From: Paenibacillus sp. YN15
GTDB lineage: Bacteria > Bacillota > Bacilli > Paenibacillales > NBRC-103111
Length of the DNA: 64,000 nucleotides
Assembly (NCBI RefSeq): GCF_003285005.1
Contig: NZ_QMFA01000006.1
Span: forward strand, 1 to 64,000
Direction: 5' to 3'
Shown: positions 1 through 7,878 of the stretch, piece by piece
How the letters are laid out: the number at the start of each line of letters is the position of its first letter
Position numbering within the stretch: position 1 is the first letter of the stretch
Notes under the pieces: model-generated
What the model was told of the DNA's origin: nothing
Seen by the model: the letters and a program-made list of their open reading frames with translations, nothing else
Databases searched by the model: none
Program-made: the position numbers and the translations under genes

Positions 1-165
1 TTCCGAATACTTTGGCGGGGCCCGTAAGAGATTCAAGAAGAGGTTTCGGTGACCTCGTTTCGCATCCAGTTTTCAGGGGATAAGTCGGAGACGAATCTGA
101 CGAGTGCAGATTCCGGTTCGATGAAACGATACTTGGCGGTATCGTTCCTGAACTTACATAAAGAC
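1..165 (+). other. 23S-5S rRNA intergenic spacer (end of rRNA operon)
   Basis: The stretch runs directly into the 5S gene and has no open reading frame. It contains an inverted repeat flanking 'cttggc' (AACGATAC ... GTATCGTT, about 124-147), a typical precursor-processing stem just before mature 5S. No recognisable 23S 3' end is visible, so the 23S gene ends before the window. Confidence 0.6.
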
Positions 166-283
166 GTTTGGTGATGATGGCGGAGGGGAACCACGCGTTC
201 CCATCTCGAACACGACCGTTAAGCCCTCCAGCGCCGATGGTACTTGGACCGCAGGGTCCTGGGAGAGTAGGACGTCGCCAAGC
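166..283 (+). rRNA. rrf: 5S ribosomal RNA
   Basis: This is a 118-nt RNA that starts GTTTGGTGATGATGG and ends GACGTCGCCAAGC, so the two ends pair to form helix I (TTGGTG/CGCCAA). The conserved 5S core follows (GGGGAACCACGCGTTCCCAT, then CACGACCGTTAAGCCCTCC). Length and sequence fit Bacillales 5S rRNA. It is the last gene of an rRNA operon whose 16S and 23S lie outside the window, and an intrinsic terminator follows at once. Confidence 0.96.
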
Positions 284-287
284 ACAA

Positions 288-326
288 ATGGGTCCTTTAG
301 CTCACGCTAAGGGGTCTTTTTGTTTC
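288..326 (+). terminator. Terminator of the rRNA operon
   Basis: The stem CCTTTAGC / GCTAAGGGG with a TCAC loop is followed by a T-rich run (TCTTTTTGTTTCT). It lies 5 nt after the end of 5S. Confidence 0.85.
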
Positions 327-458
327 TCTAGTCCGTGAGCTGTGTCCGAACCTTCCCATCGAAGCAAAGGCGAAGAAGCAGGCCCGGCCCAAGCGGAAGG
401 TTCAGACGCCGACCACCCGCGCTTCGCTGGTCGCCTGCGGCGGCGGGATGGGTGCGGA

Positions 459-518
459 AGGACGTCGCCAAGCACGAAAAAGTCTCTTTGCTGATGCAGA
501 GAGGTTTTTTTGTTTTTT
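459..518 (+). pseudogene. Remnant of a second 5S rRNA 3' end with its own terminator
   Basis: Positions 459-475 repeat exactly the last 15 nt of the 5S gene plus the two bases after it (AGGACGTCGCCAAGCAC), with weak similarity just upstream. A new hairpin follows (CTCTTTGC / GCAGAGAG, 484-503) with a long T-tract. The rest of a 5S gene is not present between 327 and 458. This looks like the tail of a decayed or recombined duplicate 5S unit, possibly left by recombination between rRNA operons. The hairpin could act as a backup terminator. Confidence 0.6.
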
Positions 519-540
519 GACGTCCGCGGCAGTGGAAGCT

Positions 541-724
541 CTAACGAATCTAGGTATCGCTATTTGACTATAGGTGAGCCTGTTTGAAATCTAACGAATC
601 GTGGCATCGCTATTTGTCCGAATTTGCGCCGAAATGCGTTCAAACAGGCGAATAACGCCATACAGATTCGTTAGATTTTTTACCATGCCCGTTTTCGCGA
701 AATAGCGTGATAGAGATTCGTTAG
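541..724. repeat. Nested inverted repeat, locus 1 (two forward and two inverted units, 50-bp spacing)
   Basis: Units starting CTAACGAATC lie at 541 and 591 on the plus strand. The same head read on the minus strand starts at 674 and 724. Within the units the heads are followed by about 9 variable bases and (C)GCTATTT or close variants. Spacing within each pair is exactly 50 bp. The inner spacer also pairs (GCCTGTTTGAA at 579 with TTCAAACAGGC at 639), so the whole 184 bp can fold into one long or two nested hairpins. No protein is encoded. Three relatives occur at 4495, 18576 and 24730. Confidence 0.85.
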
Positions 725-840
725 CCAGATTCTGCTTGTCCTCGGACGTATGCTTCCAAAGCTGGTTTTCCTGCAGAAACCCCTTTACCTCCGGGCCCTT
801 TCTGCCGAATATGGATTCACCTTAGAGGTGGAACAAAAAG

Positions 841-1583
841 TTGGATACACGGGATATGGATTACACGGAAAGCCTCCGTTGCGTGCAGGAATGGTGGCAG
901 CAGGAAGCCGGCTATTCCCCCGTAGCTGTGCCCGCCGCGGCCAAGCTGCCCATGTATTCCACCTGGTACAGCTTCCACCAGCAGGTAAGCCCGGAGGAAA
1001 TTGAACAACAGTGCAGATTGGCCAAGGAGCTGGGCTGCGGCGGTGTCATTGTGGATGACGGTTGGCAGACGAGGACCAGTCCCGGGGATATGCCTACTGC
1101 GGCGATTGGGAGGCCAGCAGCGCCAAAATGCCGGACATGACCGCCCACGTGAAACGGGTGCAGGCCATGGGCTTAAGCTATATGCTGTGGTATTCCGTTC
1201 CCTTCATCGGCTACCGGAGCGAGGCCTGGCAGCGGCTGCAAAGCAAGCTGCTGTACCGCATGGACAGCATGGGCGCAGGTGTGCTGGACCCCCGTTATCC
1301 CGAGGTCAGGGAATACCTCACCGGCATCTATGAAAAAGCGGCTGCCGAATGGGGAGTGGATGGGCTGAAGCTGGATTTTGTGGACAACTTCCGGCTGCCT
1401 CCCGGGGACAATCCGGAACCCGGAGGACTGTCTTCGTCGGCCAGCCTGCCCGATGACGATGGCCGGGATACCCCCTCTGTCCAAGAAGGGGGCCACAGGC
1501 TCCTGTCCGGTGTTATGGAGCGGCTCCAAAAGCATAAGCCCGGCATGATGATTGAGTTCCGGCAGCCCTATACCGGATTATAA
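841..1583 (+). pseudogene. Frameshifted, truncated GH36 alpha-galactosidase
   Basis: Two adjacent frames together give the catalytic barrel core of a family 36 alpha-galactosidase. The first frame (to about 1066) contains PMYSTWYSFHQ and GGVIVDDGWQT. The second (about 1063-1583) continues with DQSRGYAYCGDWE, LSYMLWYSVPF and GVDGLKLDFVDNF, which carries the usual nucleophile Asp of the LKLDFVD motif. The two join in register if one base is missing at about 1068. The product would be about 245 residues against 580-730 for the family. There is no start codon with an RBS, an in-frame stop lies just upstream (823-825), and the end (QPYTGL then stop) loses the C-terminal part. The gene is therefore cut at both ends and frameshifted. 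A sequencing error could explain the frameshift but not the truncations. Confidence 0.85.
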
Positions 1584-1654
1584 TGTAGGCGTTTACTTTT
1601 TATCAAACAAGCTTCCCCAGCAACGAAAACTATTCTTGATCAATGATGGTATCC

Positions 1655-1690
1655 CAAAAACGCCCCCTCCCGCAAGGGGAGAAGGCGCAT
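1655..1690 (-). terminator. Terminator of the phosphoketolase gene
   Basis: Read on the minus strand, CGCCTTCTCCC and GGGAGGGGGCG form an 11-bp stem with two G-U pairs around CTTGC, followed by GTTTTTGG. It lies about 35 bp after the xfp stop codon. Confidence 0.75.
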
Positions 1691-1724
1691 AAGGATGGTG
1701 CAGGATTCCGTGCTGCGGGATTAC

Positions 1725-4109
1725 TTATTTCAGCTCTGTCCACTTCCAGCTTTCCACTTCCGGAAGATCATAACCTTCCTCACGGATAAACCGGCGGTGC
1801 TTCTTGATGATGGCATCCATTTCATCGGCGATGGCTGTATATTGGGCTGCTTTGGGCAGACTCAATACTGCTTCCTTCACCAGATCGAACCGGTCCATTT
1901 GGTTCAGGACACGCATATCGAAGGGAGTGGTGATGTCACCGTTTTCCCGGTAGCCGTGAACATGCAGGTTATGGTTATGGCGGTCGAAGAACAGGTCCTT
2001 GATTAGCCCTTCATAGCCGTGGAAGGCGAAGATCACCGGCTTGCCAACCGTGAAGTAGCTGTCAAATTCCTCGTCGGACAGGCCACGGGGGTCCAGCTTT
2101 TGGCTTCTCAGCTTCAGCAGGTCCACGATGTTAATGTAGCGGATCTTCAGCTCCGGCAGCTTCTCATGAAGAATGGAGATGGCTGCCAGGCTTTCCATGG
2201 TCGGCTCGGTACCGGCGGAAGCAAACACCAGATCCGGCTCCTGTCCTTTGTCGGTGCTGGCCCAATCGATGATCTTCAAGCCCTTTTCCACCAGCACGGA
2301 GGCTTCTTCCGCACTGAACCATTGCGGCCGGGGATGTTTGGAGGAGACGATCAGGTTGATCTTTTGCCGGTCATTGAGCACCTTGTCGAACACAGCCAGC
2401 AGCGAGTTGGCATCGGCAGGCAGGTATTCACGGATGAATTCCGGTTTCTTGTCGGCCAAGTGTCCCAGAAGGCCCGGGTCTTGGTGGGTATAGCCGTTAT
2501 GGTCCTGCTGGAACACGGTGGAGGTGGCCACTACGTTCAGAGAAGGGATATCTGCGCGCCAGCCTTGATCCGTAGCCTTGCGCAGCCACTTGAAGTGCTG
2601 GGTGATCATGGAGTCTACAACCCGCAGGAACGCTTCATAGCTGGCAAAAAATCCGTGGCGGCCGGTGAGGACGTAACCCTCCAGCATCCCTTCCGCCTGG
2701 TGCTCGGACAGCTGGGAATCGATGACACGGCCATAAGGGGCCAGGAATTCGTCTTGCGGCTCTTGGATGGCATCCATCCATTGGCGCTTGGTGACTTCGA
2801 ACACGGGTCCCAGACGGTTGGACATGGTTTCGTCCGGACCGAAGATGCGGAAGTTGCGCTGCTCTTCATTCAGCTCAATAACTTCCTTCATATATTTGCC
2901 CAGCACCAGCATGTCTTGGGCGGTAACTTTGCCGGGGGTGGAATTGTCCAGGGCGTATTTGGTGAAGTCGGGCAGCTTCAGGTCCTTCACCAGCTTGCCG
3001 GCGTCGGTAACCGGGTTTTTGCCCATTCTTCTGTCGCCGGCAGGCAGAATTTCTTCGATTTCCGGCAGCAGACGGCCTTGATCATTAAAGAGCTCCTGCG
3101 GGCGGTAGCTGTTCATCCATTCCAGCAGAGCGGGGGCATGCTGCATGTTCTTTTGGTCCACGGGGATCGGAACCTGGTGGGCACGGAAGGAGCCTGTATT
3201 GGGAACGCCGTCCCATTCCTTCGGACCGGTCCAGCCCTTGGGGGTGCGGCAGACGATCATCGGCCACAGCGGGCGGGAGGCATTGTTGTTTTCACGGGCA
3301 TTCTTTTGGATGGCCTTGATTTTCTCGATGACGGTATCCAATACCTTGGCCATTTCCGGATGCATGAAGTCCGGATCGGAGCCTTCCACGTAGTGGGGCT
3401 CCCAGCCCATACCGGTGAAGTAAGCGGTCATTTCCTCCCGGGTTTGACGGGAAAGAATGGTAGGATTGCTGATTTTGAAGCCGTTCAGGTGAAGGATGGG
3501 CAGCACTGCCCCGTCAGTGATGGGATTGATAAACCGGTTGGAGAACCAGGATGCAGCCAACGGTCCGGTTTCCGCTTCGCCGTCGCCGATCACAACTGCG
3601 GAGATCAGGTCCGGATTGTCGAGAATGGCGCCGACGCCGTGAGAGAGGGCATAACCCAGCTCGCCGCCTTCATGGATGGAGCCCGGTGTTTCGGGAGCGG
3701 CGTGGGAAGCGACTCCGCCCGGGAAGGAGAACTGCTTGAAGAGCTTGATCAGGCCGGGAATATCCCGAGTGATCTCCGGGTAAATCTCGGTGTAGCTTCC
3801 GTCCAAGTAGGAGTTGGATACCATCACTTGGCCGCCGTGGCCGGGGCCTTCGATATAAAACATGTTCAGATCATACTTGGTGATGACCCGGTTCAAGTGG
3901 GCATAAATAAAGTTTTGGCCGGGAATGGTGCCCCAGTGGCCGATGGGCTTCACCTTCACGTGGGCATCCTGCAGCGGTTCCTTCAGCAGAGGGTTGCCCT
4001 TCAGGTAGAGCTGGCCTACGGAAATGTAGTTGGTTGCCCGCCAATAGGCGTCGAGCTTATCCAGATACGCCTTGGAGGAGCAATCCAGAACTCGGGTAGT
4101 CAGTGTCAT
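1725..4109 (-). CDS. xfp: Xylulose-5-phosphate/fructose-6-phosphate phosphoketolase
   Basis: This is a thiamine-diphosphate enzyme that cleaves xylulose-5-P (and in many members fructose-6-P) with phosphate to acetyl-P and glyceraldehyde-3-P (or erythrose-4-P), the key step of the phosphoketolase pathway. It has 794 residues, normal for the family. The N-terminal TPP region shows [23 protein letters not shown] and [13 protein letters not shown], and the central region [11 protein letters not shown] and [19 protein letters not shown] at 4109 is preferred because AGGAG (4122-4118) sits 8 nt upstream; a GTG at 4118 overlaps that RBS. It is monocistronic, with its own sigma-A-like promoter (4169-4197) and terminator. 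No cre site was recognised with confidence. Confidence 0.97.
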   Translation of the reverse strand: MTLTTRVLDCSSKAYLDKLDAYWRATNYISVGQLYLKGNPLLKEPLQDAHVKVKPIGHWGTIPGQNFIYAHLNRVITKYDLNMFYIEGPGHGGQVMVSNSYLDGSYTEIYPEITRDIPGLIKLFKQFSFPGGVASHAAPETPGSIHEGGELGYALSHGVGAILDNPDLISAVVIGDGEAETGPLAASWFSNRFINPITDGAVLPILHLNGFKISNPTILSRQTREEMTAYFTGMGWEPHYVEGSDPDFMHPEMAKVLDTVIEKIKAIQKNARENNNASRPLWPMIVCRTPKGWTGPKEWDGVPNTGSFRAHQVPIPVDQKNMQHAPALLEWMNSYRPQELFNDQGRLLPEIEEILPAGDRRMGKNPVTDAGKLVKDLKLPDFTKYALDNSTPGKVTAQDMLVLGKYMKEVIELNEEQRNFRIFGPDETMSNRLGPVFEVTKRQWMDAIQEPQDEFLAPYGRVIDSQLSEHQAEGMLEGYVLTGRHGFFASYEAFLRVVDSMITQHFKWLRKATDQGWRADIPSLNVVATSTVFQQDHNGYTHQDPGLLGHLADKKPEFIREYLPADANSLLAVFDKVLNDRQKINLIVSSKHPRPQWFSAEEASVLVEKGLKIIDWASTDKGQEPDLVFASAGTEPTMESLAAISILHEKLPELKIRYINIVDLLKLRSQKLDPRGLSDEEFDSYFTVGKPVIFAFHGYEGLIKDLFFDRHNHNLHVHGYRENGDITTPFDMRVLNQMDRFDLVKEAVLSLPKAAQYTAIADEMDAIIKKHRRFIREEGYDLPEVESWKWTELK

Positions 4110-4168
4110 TTCGTCCACTCCTATCGAAATTTTTGTTTCTGTCTGTTTATCTCCGCAATTTCAAGTTC

Positions 4169-4197
4169 ATAATACCCACTTCATAAATTGAAATCAA
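4169..4197 (-). promoter_or_regulatory. Sigma-A-like promoter of xfp
   Basis: On the minus strand TTGATT (4197-4192) and TATTAT (4174-4169) are separated by 17 bp. The predicted start lies about 55 nt before the xfp start codon. Confidence 0.65.
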
Positions 4198-4494
4198 TCA
4201 TTTTTGAAAGTAATACGGTCCAATTATGTGAAAAAATGAACTTAGTATGAACATTCTCAAGTGGCGGCGCTTACATCGGTGGTTATCGGGGTGATTGCTT
4301 GTTTGATGGGTGGTGTGAAGGAGGGGCGGGGGAACGGAATGTGGGGGCTGGGAGAACAAGGGAAGAGGGCGGGAGGAGTCCGAAGGAACGTGGGAAGAGG
4401 ATCTGTACGGAGCATAGAAGGAGCAATCGAGTTTATGAAGAGCGATGCAGTGCTGATTCCGGCAGTTGGGGGAGCTAACTTGGGGGCATCTATT
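4198..4494. other. Non-coding gap, no recognised feature
   Basis: The G-rich stretch between the xfp promoter and repeat locus 2 holds a frame of about 89 codons on each strand, but neither has an RBS or a protein-like composition. No RNA gene or known regulatory motif was seen. Confidence 0.5.
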
Positions 4495-4679
4495 CTAACG
4501 GCGGTGAGCGCCGCTATTCGCCGCAAATGAACCATCCAAAAAACCTAACGGCGGCTACAGCCGCTATTTGCAGCAAAAGATCATGCGGAGGGGCGGAAAA
4601 GCTCAAATAAGGTCTCCCACCGCCGTTAGAATTTCCAAACACCGTTTTTCAGCAAAATAAGGTCTTCTGCTTCCGTTAG
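4495..4679. repeat. Nested inverted repeat, locus 2
   Basis: Units starting CTAACGGCGG occur at 4495 and 4545 (plus). Units starting CTAACGG(C/A)(G/A)G are read on the minus strand from 4629 and 4679. Spacing in both pairs is 50 bp, as in locus 1. Unit tails are CCGCTATTCGCC, CCGCTATTTGCA, ACCTTATTTGAG and ACCTTATTTTGC. It has the same plan and total length (185 bp) as locus 1 but a different head after CTAACG. Confidence 0.85.
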
Positions 4680-4738
4680 AATCCGCAAGGGGCAGACAGT
4701 TGCCGCGGCGGGGCTGTAAGCCGGTAATAATCCCCCCA

Positions 4739-4877
4739 ACAAATGAGAAAAACTCCTATCGGAGTATCTCGAAGATGAGCGACCGCGTTTAGCGGAAGTT
4801 TTTATCGCCAATCAGAATGTTTGCCTTACGCGCTTTAGTGCTGTAAAGAACTTAAACATTCTGATGTGGTAAAAAAA
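4739..4877 (+). repeat. 139-bp dispersed element, copy A
   Basis: It is the reverse complement of 63093-63231, with only two substitutions (both in GTGCTGTA versus GCGCTATA) and no gaps. It contains ACTCC-TATC-GGAGT (4752-4765), CCGC-GTTTA-GCGG (4782-4794), and a long imperfect stem ATCAGAATGTTT ... AAACATTCTGAT enclosing GCGCTTTAGTGC. Its right end is the A7 run that serves, on the minus strand, as the T-tract of the GntR terminator. It carries no open frame of its own. Confidence 0.9.
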
Positions 4878-4897
4878 GACCGGACATTTGTCCGATC
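4871..4897 (-). terminator. Terminator of the GntR-family gene
   Basis: On the minus strand GATCGGACA-AA-TGTCCGGTC is followed by T7. The T-tract is also the edge of the 139-bp repeat. Confidence 0.88.
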
Positions 4898-4898
4898 T

Positions 4899-5624
4899 TT
4901 ATTCCTGCACTGACACAAAGGTATTGAACTTCAGGTACTTGTAGTGGAAGCGCATATGGGAAAACTCCAGCGGGGTGCCGTTGTCGAGAAAGAAGATGCC
5001 CTCCATAATCCCTACAGGCTCGTTCTCCGCCAGGCTCAGCAGCTCCCGGTCGCGGGTATCCGACGGTTCGGCATAAATGGAGAGGAAGGACTTGGTCACA
5101 GCCAGATTATGGGCTTCCTCCAGATAGTTAAAAATGGAACCCTCGATAATCGTCTGGTTCAGATTCTGGATAATTTTGATGGGAATGTAGCCGGTTTCGA
5201 TCATGAAGGGGGTCTCGTCGAACAGGCGCAGCCGGACGATTTTGTACACAAAATCATGGGGCTGCAGAAACAGATCCCGCTGAAGCTCCTCCGTGGGAGG
5301 GATGACCTCAAAGCTCAGCACCCGGATTTTGGGCTTCACGCCATGCATCTGGAAATTATCCGTTACCCCCAGATTGGAGCCCTCGTAATTGAAAATGGAC
5401 TCATTCTTTATGTACAGAGGGTTGATAAAGGTGCCGGAGCCCCGCTTCTTAAAAATAATCCCGGCATGCTCCATCTTGGTCAGCGCCCGCTTGATGGAGC
5501 TGCGGCTGACCTGATAGGTTTCGCTGAGACTGCGCTCGTCCGGCAGCCGCATGTCGGGGAATTGCCCCGCGAAGATTTTTTTCTTCAGATCATCGATAAT
5601 TTGCTTATAGACAAATTGTGTCAT
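4899..5624 (-). CDS. GntR/HutC-family transcriptional regulator with UTRA domain
   Basis: This is a 241-residue DNA-binding repressor or activator. Residues 1-70 form the winged helix of the GntR type (LPDERSLSETYQVSRSSIKRAL, then GSGTFI as the wing). Residues about 80-238 match the UTRA ligand-binding fold of the HutC branch, which usually senses a small sugar-phosphate or amino-acid metabolite; the ligand is not deducible. It stands alone between xfp and nadE on the same strand, but each has its own terminator or a gap, so the target could be xfp or a distant gene. It ends 2 bp from a strong terminator. Confidence 0.9.
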   Translation of the reverse strand: MTQFVYKQIIDDLKKKIFAGQFPDMRLPDERSLSETYQVSRSSIKRALTKMEHAGIIFKKRGSGTFINPLYIKNESIFNYEGSNLGVTDNFQMHGVKPKIRVLSFEVIPPTEELQRDLFLQPHDFVYKIVRLRLFDETPFMIETGYIPIKIIQNLNQTIIEGSIFNYLEEAHNLAVTKSFLSIYAEPSDTRDRELLSLAENEPVGIMEGIFFLDNGTPLEFSHMRFHYKYLKFNTFVSVQE

Positions 5625-5696
5625 GTAAACTCCTTCTTCAGGACCCAGTAATGATATGCCCGCAATCCACCGCCGCCGTCACTTCTACTATATCAC

Positions 5697-5735
5697 AAGG
5701 GGCCGGAGGAGGTTAAAAAACATCATCCGGCCCTT
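5697..5735 (-). terminator. Hairpin after nadE, possible terminator
   Basis: AAGGGCCGG / CCGGCCCCTT pairs (minus strand) around an unpaired T-rich loop. A proper T-tract after the stem is missing, so termination here is uncertain. Confidence 0.35.
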
Positions 5736-5745
5736 GGTTCCCGCT

Positions 5746-7686
5746 CTACAGCGACTCCACCTCTTTTAACCACAGCGCGGCGGAGGCGTCGCTGGGCATA
5801 CGCCAGTCGCCCCGCGGGGAGAGGCTGACAGTGCCCACCTTGGGGCCGTCGGGCAGGCAGGAGCGCTTGAACTGCTGGGAGAAGAAGCGGCTGTAGAATA
5901 CCCGCATCCAGGAAACCAGCTGCTCCCGGGTGAACACCCCGGCGAAAGCCTGCTCGGCCAGATACAGAATCTTCGCCGGCGGCGCTCCCGTCCGCAGCAT
6001 GTAGTACAAATAGAAATCATGGACATCGTACGGTCCAAGGATATTTTCTGTCAGTTGGGCGATCTCGCCGGTTGGAGAGGGGGGCAGCAGCTCGGGACTG
6101 ATGCCGGTGGCGATAATGTCATGCAGGAAGCCCTTGGCCGCATCGTCGGCTTCATGGTCCGCATACCATTGCACCACAAACTTGATCAGGGTCTTGGGAA
6201 TACCCCCATTTACGCCGTACATGGACATATGGTCGCCGTTGTAGGTGCACCAGCCCAGCGCCAGCTCCGACAGGTCGCCGGTGCCGATGACGATGCCGCC
6301 GTTCTTGTTGGCCAGGTCCATGAGAATTTGGGTCCGCTCCCGGGCCTGGACATTCTCGTAGGTAAGGTCATGAACATCCTTGTCGTGGCCGATATCGGCA
6401 AAATGCTGCAGGCAGGCGGCTTTGATATCCACCACCATCATGGAGGCCCCCAGGGCTTTGATCAAACCTACGGCATTGTCGTAGGTCCGGTTGGTGGTGC
6501 CGAAGCCGGGCATGGTGACGGCCAATACGTCGCTGGCCGGGCGGCCCAGCCGCTGCATGGCCCGCACGGCAACCAAGAGCGCCAGGGTGGAATCCAAGCC
6601 GCCGGAAATGCCGATCACCGCCTGCTTGATGCCGATATGCCGGATGCGCTTCATGAGCCCCGAGGTCTGGATGGACAGAATCTCCTGGCAGCGCTCGTCC
6701 CGCAGCAGCGGATTGCCGGGCACAAAGGGATTGGGCGCTACCTGGCGGACCAATTGCCGGGGCTCGGCATCTGCGGCGGCAGGGTGGGCGAAGCCGATAA
6801 CCCGGTAATCCCCTGCGCCTTTGCCTGCCCGGAAGGTGCCCATGACGCTTCGGGAGTAATGAAGCCGGGGAATGTCGATGTCGGCTACGGTCAGACGGGT
6901 TTCATGGGTGAAACGCTCCGATTCGGCCAGAATTTGGCCGTTCTCCGCGATCAGGGAGTGGCCGCCGAACACCACATCGGTGGAGGACTCTCCGGTGTTG
7001 GAGCTGGCATATACGTAAGCGGCCACACAGGAGGCGGACTGGGCCGATACCAGCTGGCGGCGGTAATCCGCCTTGCCCACCAGCTCATTGCTGGCGGAGG
7101 GGTTGAACAGCAGCACGGCTCCTGCCTGGGCCAAACGGCTGCTGGGGGGAATGGGCACCCACAGATCCTCGCAGATTTCCACGCCGAACAGCAGGTTGGC
7201 ATCCTCCCGGCAGGCGAACATCAGGTCGCTGCCGATAGGCACGGTCTTACCGTTAATGAGGAGGGTATCCGTCTCCAGCTCCTCCGCCGCGGCAAACCAG
7301 CGGGGCTCGTAGAATTCGCTGTAGCCGGGAATGCAGCTTTTGGGAACCAGGCCCAGAAGCTCCCCGTTCTGGACCACGGCTGCACAATTGAACAGCCGTC
7401 CGCGGATGTCCAGGGGCAGGCCCAGAATAACGATCATGGAATGCCCGGCGGTGGAGGCGGCAATATGGGAAAGGGAGGTTTTGGCGGCATCCAGCAAGGT
7501 TCTTTGCATGAACAAATCCCCGCAGGTATACCCGGTGATGCAAAGCTCGGGCAGCACCAGATATTCCGCTTGCGCCTTGGCGGCGTCCGCAATGGCCTCG
7601 ATAATCTTGGCGGCGTTAAATGCGCAATCCGCTACCTTCAGCTCGGGGGAGGCGGCGGCTACCCGCGCAAAGCCGTAATGTTGCAT
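5746..7686 (-). CDS. nadE: Glutamine-dependent NAD(+) synthetase
   Basis: The enzyme amidates nicotinic acid adenine dinucleotide to NAD+, the last step of NAD synthesis, using ammonia cut from glutamine. It has 646 residues in two modules. The N-terminal nitrilase-type glutaminase (about 1-290) shows the Glu-Lys-Cys triad: [18 protein letters not shown] and GVEICEDLW. The C-terminal NAD synthetase has the ATP-pyrophosphatase loop GISGGLDST and [15 protein letters not shown] at 7686 follows AGGTGA by 5 nt; a GTG three codons upstream lacks this spacing. Single-subunit forms of this type use glutamine, unlike the short ammonia-dependent NadE of B. subtilis. Confidence 0.96.
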   Translation of the reverse strand: MQHYGFARVAAASPELKVADCAFNAAKIIEAIADAAKAQAEYLVLPELCITGYTCGDLFMQRTLLDAAKTSLSHIAASTAGHSMIVILGLPLDIRGRLFNCAAVVQNGELLGLVPKSCIPGYSEFYEPRWFAAAEELETDTLLINGKTVPIGSDLMFACREDANLLFGVEICEDLWVPIPPSSRLAQAGAVLLFNPSASNELVGKADYRRQLVSAQSASCVAAYVYASSNTGESSTDVVFGGHSLIAENGQILAESERFTHETRLTVADIDIPRLHYSRSVMGTFRAGKGAGDYRVIGFAHPAAADAEPRQLVRQVAPNPFVPGNPLLRDERCQEILSIQTSGLMKRIRHIGIKQAVIGISGGLDSTLALLVAVRAMQRLGRPASDVLAVTMPGFGTTNRTYDNAVGLIKALGASMMVVDIKAACLQHFADIGHDKDVHDLTYENVQARERTQILMDLANKNGGIVIGTGDLSELALGWCTYNGDHMSMYGVNGGIPKTLIKFVVQWYADHEADDAAKGFLHDIIATGISPELLPPSPTGEIAQLTENILGPYDVHDFYLYYMLRTGAPPAKILYLAEQAFAGVFTREQLVSWMRVFYSRFFSQQFKRSCLPDGPKVGTVSLSPRGDWRMPSDASAALWLKEVESL

Positions 7687-7811
7687 GTGATTCACCTGAC
7701 CTTATGTAAGAGTGGTAAACGCGAACCATCGGTTAAAGAATGCCGCTGATGCTTGGATAGAAGCTTATTTTATCATAAAAAGGCGGTTATAAGTAAATTC
7801 TGGCGGATTGT

Positions 7812-7856
7812 TTAAAAAATAAAGGATGAAAGACGTTGTGGGCGTCTTCCATCCTT
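7812..7856 (-). terminator. Terminator of the DHA2 efflux gene
   Basis: The 14-bp stem AAGGATGGAAGACG / CGTCTTTCATCCTT on the minus strand is followed by TATTTTTTAAA. Confidence 0.88.
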
Positions 7857-7878
7857 ATTCCGCAAACAAGCAAAAATG

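Noticed and set aside
541-724. CRISPR array or rho-independent terminator cluster
   Set aside because: There are only four units, half of them inverted, with no identical repeats plus unique spacers and no cas genes. T-tracts after the stems are mostly missing.
2019-4172. A 717-codon open frame antisense to xfp (and similar long frames antisense to nadE at 6019-7749, to the sugar-acid genes at 27293-29185 and to ffh at 12715-13908)
   Set aside because: Each lies wholly opposite a well-recognised gene, has no good RBS, and its protein resembles no family. High GC at third positions makes such frames common.
4261-4530. Open frame of 89 codons between xfp and repeat locus 2
   Set aside because: It runs into the repeat unit, has no RBS, and an equally long frame exists on the other strand.
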